Positions 7,021-12,173 of a stretch of 12,173 bases of DNA are shown piece by piece. The DNA comes from HGM04593 sp964423665 (GTDB lineage Bacteria; Bacteroidota; Bacteroidia; Bacteroidales; Bacteroidaceae), in contig CAYRFX010000064.1 in NCBI GenBank assembly GCA_964423665.1, positions 1 through 12,173 of the forward strand, given 5' to 3'. Position 1 is the first letter of the stretch. Every line of letters begins with the position of its first letter. A program made the position numbers and the translations under genes. The notes under the pieces are model-generated. The model worked only from the letters and a program-made list of their open reading frames with translations. It ran no database searches and was not told the DNA's origin.

Positions 7021-7667
7021 TACCCATATCTGCACTCATCGAAAAAGTCCGCCTTCTTGTAAACGAGCCCGACAGTGATGTTGCTCTATCAGCGCTGAGT
7101 GAAGATACACGCAGGCTCGACGATACAATAAAGGTGTTGTTGCACGATGCGGTAGCTTTTGTCCAGCATAACAAGGCGAGTGGAGCATTGAATCCCGCCG
7201 TTTATGAGCCCTCGGCAGATGATATAAAGAACAATGGCGACGGCACAGGAGAAATTCTCCTTCCTTCAGATTTTGCCTCGCTTTTGCTATTGCAAATGGA
7301 GGGGTGGGAACGACCTTGTACTATTATCTACCCTGCAGAAACCCCGGTGGCACAAGCCCAAAGAAATATTCACACACGAGCCGGTTCATGCAAGCCGGTG
7401 TGCGTTGAATGCCTGAACGAATATGGCAATCGGGTGGTATGTTACTATTCACTGCCGTCTGCGGCAGAGCCTGTGGTAAAAAGTTTTCTCTATGAAGCTA
7501 TCCTTGACGAGGATAGAGGGCTTAATTGCGACGCAGGCAATCCATTGCTGCAAGCCGTGGCATATCAATGCGTGGCGCTGTTGTATAATATGTTTGAGAG
7601 GCGTGACTCGGCAAATGCTTTTATGTCTCTTGCCCTGTCGTGGTGTAATAAAGGTAGAAAGGAGTAA
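7017..7667 (+). CDS. Probable head-tail adaptor (tail tubular A / gp4-like)
   Basis: 216 aa, starting at the ATG that overlaps the upstream TGA; a TTG two codons earlier is less likely. The opening MIPISALIEKVRLLVNEP, a helix with a conserved NEP turn, followed by a helix with paired acidic residues and LLHDAVAFVQHN, fits the adaptor ring of podovirus-like tails, which sits under the portal and carries the tail tube. Late helices (LLQAVAYQCVALLYNMF) give the expected all-helical C terminus. Its place between head genes and a nozzle-type tail protein agrees. Two lines are missing: a portal in this window and a search-based match. Confidence 0.68.
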   Translation: MIPISALIEKVRLLVNEPDSDVALSALSEDTRRLDDTIKVLLHDAVAFVQHNKASGALNPAVYEPSADDIKNNGDGTGEILLPSDFASLLLLQMEGWERPCTIIYPAETPVAQAQRNIHTRAGSCKPVCVECLNEYGNRVVCYYSLPSAAEPVVKSFLYEAILDEDRGLNCDAGNPLLQAVAYQCVALLYNMFERRDSANAFMSLALSWCNKGRKE

Positions 7668-7670
7668 ATT

Positions 7671-7952
7671 ATGGCAGTACAATGTTTGGATTATTCCCTT
7701 AATGGAAACAACTGGGAAACAGAGCCTCTGGTGTGCTCGGGAGGAGATGTGAGGGTGAGAATACACAAAAAAGGACCATACCCCGTGAATTTGCTTGTGA
7801 GCATCGATGGCGAGGAGGAATATATAAAGTATGACGATTTTGGCTTTGACGCACCCAAATGCGAGATAACTCTCGAAGGGGTGATGCAAGGGCAATGTGT
7901 GAAATTCTCTTCTCGCAGCGAGTTTACCCTTGTAAAATATATGGAGCAGTAA
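7671..7952 (+). CDS. Small beta-rich phage protein (93 aa)
   Basis: No recognised function. It starts 3 nt after the adaptor stop. The sequence alternates polar and hydrophobic residues (GGDVRVRIHKKGPYPVNLLVSIDGE, later CVKFSSRSEFTLVKY), which suggests a compact beta-sandwich. It has no signal peptide or membrane segment. The size and position suit a virion accessory or decoration protein. I have an impression of similar short proteins in this position in Bacteroidales phages, without a known role. Confidence 0.75.
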   Translation: MAVQCLDYSLNGNNWETEPLVCSGGDVRVRIHKKGPYPVNLLVSIDGEEEYIKYDDFGFDAPKCEITLEGVMQGQCVKFSSRSEFTLVKYMEQ

Positions 7953-7956
7953 TCTT

Positions 7957-8430
7957 ATGGATAGCTTAAAGTTGATTCTCGCATCGCTGTTAGCCAATGT
8001 TGCCGGTTTGCTGTTCCCCATAAAAGATGATATATATGGTCTGGTACTCCTGTTTACTCTCAATTTTATTGTGGGTATGCTCGCCGATTTAAGCAACCAT
8101 TGTGAGTGGAGTTTCAAAAAGGCATTTTGTTTTTTCCGGGACGCTGCCATATATTTTGTGATGGTTGCTGCCATATATCTTCTTGGGCATCTCAAGGGCG
8201 AGGAACGGGCGGCGGTGCATTGCGTCTCTTTCATGATGTATGTGGCATACTATTTTTATGGCACAAACATTTTGCGCAATGCACGAATGCTCACCCGCGA
8301 ACACAGCACCTTGTTCAAGATTCTCGATTTTCTATACTACATCTTCAGTCTAAAAGCAATAGAGCATAACGACTATTTGAAAAATTACATTGAGTTATAT
8401 GAAAACGGCAAAAAGAACAGCATTGGTTAG
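7957..8430 (+). CDS. Putative phage holin
   Basis: 157 aa with four hydrophobic segments, at about residues 4-21, 25-44, 61-78 and 85-103, and a charged, cytoplasm-like C-terminal region (YLKNYIELYENGKKNSIG). Holins make lesions in the inner membrane at a set time so that the endolysin can reach the cell wall. Length, topology and position next to a spanin-like lipoprotein gene fit; no family signature is certain. No endolysin gene is visible nearby. It starts 4 nt after the previous stop, and its last 32 nt overlap the next gene in another frame, as lysis genes often do. Confidence 0.7.
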   Translation: MDSLKLILASLLANVAGLLFPIKDDIYGLVLLFTLNFIVGMLADLSNHCEWSFKKAFCFFRDAAIYFVMVAAIYLLGHLKGEERAAVHCVSFMMYVAYYFYGTNILRNARMLTREHSTLFKILDFLYYIFSLKAIEHNDYLKNYIELYENGKKNSIG

Positions 8431-8791
8431 CCTTTTGCTTTTGCTTGTGGCATCATGTGCCACAAGCAGGCAGGAGGTGCAGCGAGTGGTGGTGCATGAT
8501 AAATTTGTTGAACGCACAGTGCGCGATAGCATCTTTTTGCACGACAGCATCTCGCTTGTGAGGCGTGCCGACACGGTGTTCCTGGAGAAAATGCGTACAC
8601 TATACCGCGACAGGGTGCGGGTGGACACGGTTTTTCAATGCGATACTTTATATACCGAACGTGTAGTGACGATTGAGAAAAAAGACTCATCGGCACCCTC
8701 TTTCCGTAAACTCGCATTGCTACTTCTCTTTCTATTTCTTCTCGTAAAGATTTTGCCACAGAAGTTGTGGAACTTTTTGAAAAAAATATAA
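8399..8791 (+). CDS. Lipoprotein with C-terminal membrane helix; candidate u-spanin
   Basis: 130 aa from the ATG at 8399; a TTG three codons earlier is unlikely. Residues 2-19 form a lipoprotein signal ending in the lipobox VASC (Cys20), and residues 104-119 (KLALLLLFLFLLVKIL) form a second, C-terminal membrane helix. The domain between, about 80 residues, is beta-like with a recurring D-[ST]-[IV]-F motif (DSIF, DSIS, DTVF twice). An outer-membrane lipid anchor plus an inner-membrane helix in one chain is the layout of unimolecular spanins, which fuse the two membranes in the last step of lysis. After Cys20 there is no acidic export signal, so the protein should face the periplasm. It overlaps the holin gene by 32 nt. 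Confidence 0.72.
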   Translation: MKTAKRTALVSLLLLLVASCATSRQEVQRVVVHDKFVERTVRDSIFLHDSISLVRRADTVFLEKMRTLYRDRVRVDTVFQCDTLYTERVVTIEKKDSSAPSFRKLALLLLFLFLLVKILPQKLWNFLKKI

Positions 8792-8801
8792 ACAAAAAAT
8801 T

Positions 8802-11690
8802 ATGCAGAAAAGTTTTTCATTCAAGGGAATTACACTCAACGGCGATAATATGCTTGCCGGCGATGGTGAATGCATTGAACTTGTCAATCTCAGGTGTCGC
8901 GATGGTTGCCTCCTGCCCATTCCTGTGCCTGGCGATGAAAAAGAATTGGAATCGGTATATATCAAATTCTATTGGCATTCGGTTGCGGAGATGTTTTTGG
9001 GTATCGAATCCTCTGACGAGCGGGCTGTGCATTTCTATGACAAAGAGTTGAATATAGTAAAAAAAGAGGAAAATGGTGATTCTCTTGCCCTCTTCCCTCA
9101 ATTGCATGGCGTTGCTCGTATAGAGTTTATGGGGAATATTGCGTGTTGCATAACCGATAAAACCATCTATCATCTCATCTTTGATGCAGGTAATTATAAG
9201 TGGCTCGGCGAGCGTCCCGAACTGCCCAATCTCACCTTCCTGTCAGATTCCTTGGTCTATTCGGTGAAGAGTGATGAAAAATATCTTGTTATACCTCCTG
9301 TAGGAGACTCGGACAATGAACTCTATTGGGGAAATGCCTCCAAAGGCTTCTTTGACGAGTGTCTTGCCGGCTTGCACTCCAAGGGGTATTATGTGGATAG
9401 AGCCCTTTTTCGCTTTGCTTTTCGTCTGTTCGATGGCAGCTACCTTTATTACTCTCCAATTTATTATGTAGTTGATAATAATAGCGTCAGCGGGTTGTCG
9501 CGCGATGGCGGTAACTTTGTTTCTACCCCGGTAAATAATGTAGATCAAACAGAGTTTCAAGCAAAAATTCAAGGTTTTATACCCACCTTTCAATTTACAA
9601 ACCTCAATCTCACAGAGTGGGAAAATATAATTGTGGCTATTGATGTTTTCACCAGCGGTTCCATATATGGGCATAAAGTTAGCAAGACCGATGAAAAATG
9701 GAGCCGGCGAGACGGTGTGTATTATTCTGACGTGAGAGGAAAAGAACGCTATGTGAAAAAGAGTAATAAAGAACTGCTTGCCGATGTTACCGATGCTGCA
9801 TCGTTCTATAAAGTTGCAGAGTTTAATATAAAAGGCGTGCTCATGGACAGTGTGAAAGATGTCTCATTGTCGAGCCTTGCATTATGCGATAATTTGCCCG
9901 ACGAGGAGTGCGCGGCTATGTCGCGCAGTGCAACAAACACCTATGTCTTTAATGGTCGTCTGCATCTTGCCGGTGTACGCGAGGAACTATTCAAGGCATA
10001 CAATCCATATGACTATTTGCCGTCAATGCTCGATGCACATTTTGCCGATTATGCAATGGTGGTAACAAAAATCAAAACAAGCAAAGGGATTGCTGTCGTG
10101 AAAAAAGAGTATAATGGCACATTTGCTCTTGGAGTTAAAGATGGTGTCTATTGTATAACTCCATATATAATGTACCCCGATTCACGCGCCTATGAGATGA
10201 TGTTTGTTATAGTAATAGACTCAGTCGTTTATAGCAAAAACTTCTATTTGAAACAGCACAAGCTGCTGAATATTGCAAGCTATATACAGTCCTATGGTGA
10301 TGGAGCAACAGTTACCCTTGTGAGCGGTCTGAGTAACGGAACAGAACCTAATTTGTTATCGGCAGAGAATGTGAAAGCATTCTTCTCATATACTCCGGGT
10401 GAATATGTGATAGTGTTTTCCGAGGGCGATGGCTGGTATTATGGAGATGTCGCATTCTCGCCAAGAAACAGCGGTTCGGGATATCATCCTTTAATATCAT
10501 GCTTGAATCCTGTCGAGGGCGACACCATAACAATAATAATTTCAAAAGGAAACGAACTCGAAAATCTTCTTGATATAAATGATATTGAGATAAATGCCAC
10601 ATGGGAGGTGCTTTCTGCCGTTCCGCAAATAGAAGAGGTAAATGCTTGCGAGATGCGCAACAACGTTATGAAAGTATCAAAGACCGATAACCCGTTCCAT
10701 TTTCCGGTCAAGAACACCTATACGCCGTCTTACGATGATATTTTGGCAGTGTGCAGCAATACCGTGGCATTGTCACAAGGGCAGTTTGGTCAACACCCGT
10801 TGTATGTTTTTTGTAAAGATGGAATCTGGGTTATGACAAATGACTCTTCGGGAAACATTGCCTACACCACTGCGCAACCACTCTCGCGCGAGGTGTGCGT
10901 GAATACAGAATCGCTTTGTGGAATAGATTCCGGTGTGGTGTTTGTGAGCAAAGGCGGGCTTATGCTTCTGCAAGGAGGCAACCTTGTGTGTCTTTCTGCT
11001 GTGTTGCATAACGATAGCAAATATATAAATGACACTTCGCAGAACTCTTTGTTGTTTAAGATCGCACAGTTATCATATAACGGTTCAATATTGTGTGCAA
11101 ACCATCTTTTTCGCGAGTATATAAAAACAGCGGTAGTGGGTTATCTTGCAAATGAAAAGGAGTTGCTGGTGTCCAATAGCCGGTATGATTTTTCCTATGT
11201 CTTTTCGCTTGAAAACAGTTCATGGACAAAAGTGAACAAGAGTTATGCTTGTTTCATCAATCGCTATCCTATTATTATGGGTAATACGCTGGTAGATGAT
11301 AAGAGTTTTATATCGGTGTTGCACAAAGATTATGCTGCCGGATATGCGCCGGTTCTGCTCATCACTCGTCCGCAGCCATGGGGCAGCAAGATGCCTAAAA
11401 GAATAGTGCAGTTTATGTTGCATGCAACAGTAAAAGCCACACAAGAACATAAGCCCTATGAGTATGGTGGGCTGGGGTGCTACCTCTTGTGCAGTAACGA
11501 TGGCGTGCATTTCAAACTGCTTGGCGGGGTGGAGAAAACTGATGATTTCAGCGATGTTGTTTTTCCATTCTTTCCAACGCAATCATACAGATATTATATG
11601 ATAGCGTTGTCGGGCACAATGTCGGTAGAGAGCAAGATTGTGGGTGTGCAACTTGCAATAGAATGTGTATGGGATAATCGTTTACGTTAG
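8802..11690 (+). CDS. Large tail protein, nozzle/stabilisation type
   Basis: 962 aa, the longest gene here, starting 11 nt after the spanin stop behind an A-rich leader. The sequence is rich in short beta blades. Residues 657-670 read LSQGQFGQHPLYVF, followed by a GIWVM blade and a GVVFVSKGGLMLLQGG blade; this reads like a beta-propeller as in the tail-nozzle proteins of podoviruses (T7 gp12, P22 gp10, crAss-like stabilisation proteins). Near residue 856, RPQPWG starts a C-terminal beta region ending in AIECVWDNRLR. The protein likely forms the distal ring of a short tail below the adaptor. The motif resemblance is from memory; the exact fold is inferred. Confidence 0.72.
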   Translation: MQKSFSFKGITLNGDNMLAGDGECIELVNLRCRDGCLLPIPVPGDEKELESVYIKFYWHSVAEMFLGIESSDERAVHFYDKELNIVKKEENGDSLALFPQLHGVARIEFMGNIACCITDKTIYHLIFDAGNYKWLGERPELPNLTFLSDSLVYSVKSDEKYLVIPPVGDSDNELYWGNASKGFFDECLAGLHSKGYYVDRALFRFAFRLFDGSYLYYSPIYYVVDNNSVSGLSRDGGNFVSTPVNNVDQTEFQAKIQGFIPTFQFTNLNLTEWENIIVAIDVFTSGSIYGHKVSKTDEKWSRRDGVYYSDVRGKERYVKKSNKELLADVTDAASFYKVAEFNIKGVLMDSVKDVSLSSLALCDNLPDEECAAMSRSATNTYVFNGRLHLAGVREELFKAYNPYDYLPSMLDAHFADYAMVVTKIKTSKGIAVVKKEYNGTFALGVKDGVYCITPYIMYPDSRAYEMMFVIVIDSVVYSKNFYLKQHKLLNIASYIQSYGDGATVTLVSGLSNGTEPNLLSAENVKAFFSYTPGEYVIVFSEGDGWYYGDVAFSPRNSGSGYHPLISCLNPVEGDTITIIISKGNELENLLDINDIEINATWEVLSAVPQIEEVNACEMRNNVMKVSKTDNPFHFPVKNTYTPSYDDILAVCSNTVALSQGQFGQHPLYVFCKDGIWVMTNDSSGNIAYTTAQPLSREVCVNTESLCGIDSGVVFVSKGGLMLLQGGNLVCLSAVLHNDSKYINDTSQNSLLFKIAQLSYNGSILCANHLFREYIKTAVVGYLANEKELLVSNSRYDFSYVFSLENSSWTKVNKSYACFINRYPIIMGNTLVDDKSFISVLHKDYAAGYAPVLLITRPQPWGSKMPKRIVQFMLHATVKATQEHKPYEYGGLGCYLLCSNDGVHFKLLGGVEKTDDFSDVVFPFFPTQSYRYYMIALSGTMSVESKIVGVQLAIECVWDNRLR

Positions 11691-11692
11691 TT

Positions 11693-12112
11693 ATGGAAAT
11701 AATAATAGAAAAAGAAAACATAATAGAGGAACTGCATAGAATATCGGCCCATTTAGGCAATAAATTATCGGTTCCGGAACTTGTGGCTTCCACAGCCGAC
11801 GATGAGTCTAAAATTGATATCATGCTGTCGGCTTCTGTTGCCGAGTTATTTAACATCCTCTCTCCTTATGCTGTATTAAAACCGTCGGATACAGATATTA
11901 TATATGAGTTGAATATGCCTGCCAACTGGAAGTCGAGCAGAAGCGACAGCCTGCGTGCTTTGTGCAAAAATTATTTGATTTATTCTGTTTTTGCCCGTTG
12001 GCTCGATTTTGTGAAAGGAGATAGTGCCGCGCTGTATCGTGCTCTTAACAAAGAGAATGTTGTTGCAATACTGCATATCCTTTCTTTGAGAGAGAAACCT
12101 CAGCGCAATTAG
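11693..12112 (+). CDS. Uncharacterised phage protein, family member C (139 aa)
   Basis: No recognised function. It is the third member of the family found in the minus-strand arm. It keeps the same marks: a DD pair at 36-37 with EL after 13 residues (51-52), Y94 followed after eight residues by W103, and a terminal helix closing in LREKP. It lacks the long loop of member A. It starts 2 nt after the stop of the large tail gene and is the last gene before the terminator, so it is co-expressed with the tail. Its presence in both arms argues for a virion-structural rather than a packaging-only role. Confidence 0.83.
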   Translation: MEIIIEKENIIEELHRISAHLGNKLSVPELVASTADDESKIDIMLSASVAELFNILSPYAVLKPSDTDIIYELNMPANWKSSRSDSLRALCKNYLIYSVFARWLDFVKGDSAALYRALNKENVVAILHILSLREKPQRN

Positions 12113-12118
12113 CAAAAG

Positions 12119-12165
12119 GAGGGTGACCCAAAAGTAAATAAGGGTTGCCCTCTTATCTTTTCTTC
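12119..12165 (+). terminator. Factor-independent terminator of the plus arm
   Basis: An 11-bp stem (12119-12129 with 12142-12152, two G-T pairs) around a 12-nt A-rich loop is followed by a T-rich run (ttatcttttcttc). It begins 7 nt after the last stop and marks the end of the plus-strand operon. Confidence 0.8.
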
Positions 12166-12173
12166 ATATAGCT

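Noticed and set aside
7449..8234. A 261-codon minus-strand frame opposite the adaptor, 93-aa and holin genes
   Set aside because: It spans three tightly packed plus-strand genes, has a shadow-like Cys/His/Arg/Ser composition and no recognisable motif.

Overview
The window is a block of virion and lysis genes from a tailed bacteriophage or prophage of a Bacteroidota host, most likely Bacteroidales. Three things point to that host. The strongest promoter-like sites match the TAnnTTTG element of Bacteroides. Start codons are preceded by A-rich leaders rather than Shine-Dalgarno boxes. The gene set (major capsid protein, short head protein, adaptor, small beta protein, four-helix holin, DSIF/DTVF-repeat lipoprotein, large LSQGQFGQ tail protein) resembles blocks I recall from gut Bacteroidales phages. 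I had no database, so family names rest on motifs and gene order.

Left edge (1-253): no gene. It holds two 39-nt direct repeats 80 nt apart, each folding into a short CUUG-loop hairpin, with compensatory changes in the stem. Minus-strand arm (3772 down to 254): a 139-aa basic protein that may be a small-terminase or DNA-binding protein, two related small proteins (168 and 158 aa), then the large terminase subunit. The last three genes are separated by 1-2 nt. TAnnTTTG promoters lie before the 139-aa gene and before the 168-aa gene.

Between the arms (3773-4108) is a 336-nt divergent intergenic region. Plus-strand arm (4109-12112): probable scaffold, major capsid protein, a strong hairpin, a short head protein, a head-tail adaptor, a small beta-rich protein, a holin, a unimolecular-spanin-like lipoprotein, a 962-aa tail protein of the nozzle/stabilisation type, and a third member of the small-protein family. 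A factor-independent terminator closes the arm at about 12119-12165. From 6598 on, gaps are 10 nt or less, with a 4-nt ATGA overlap and a 32-nt overlap.

Inferred workings: the terminase packages DNA into a shell built by scaffold and capsid protein. The adaptor and the 962-aa protein form a short podovirus-like tail. The holin and spanin-like protein act in host lysis. No portal, endolysin, integrase, tail-fibre or replication gene is visible. The most unusual points are the three-member unnamed family split across both arms, the terminase on the opposite strand with no portal beside it, and the covarying hairpin repeats.
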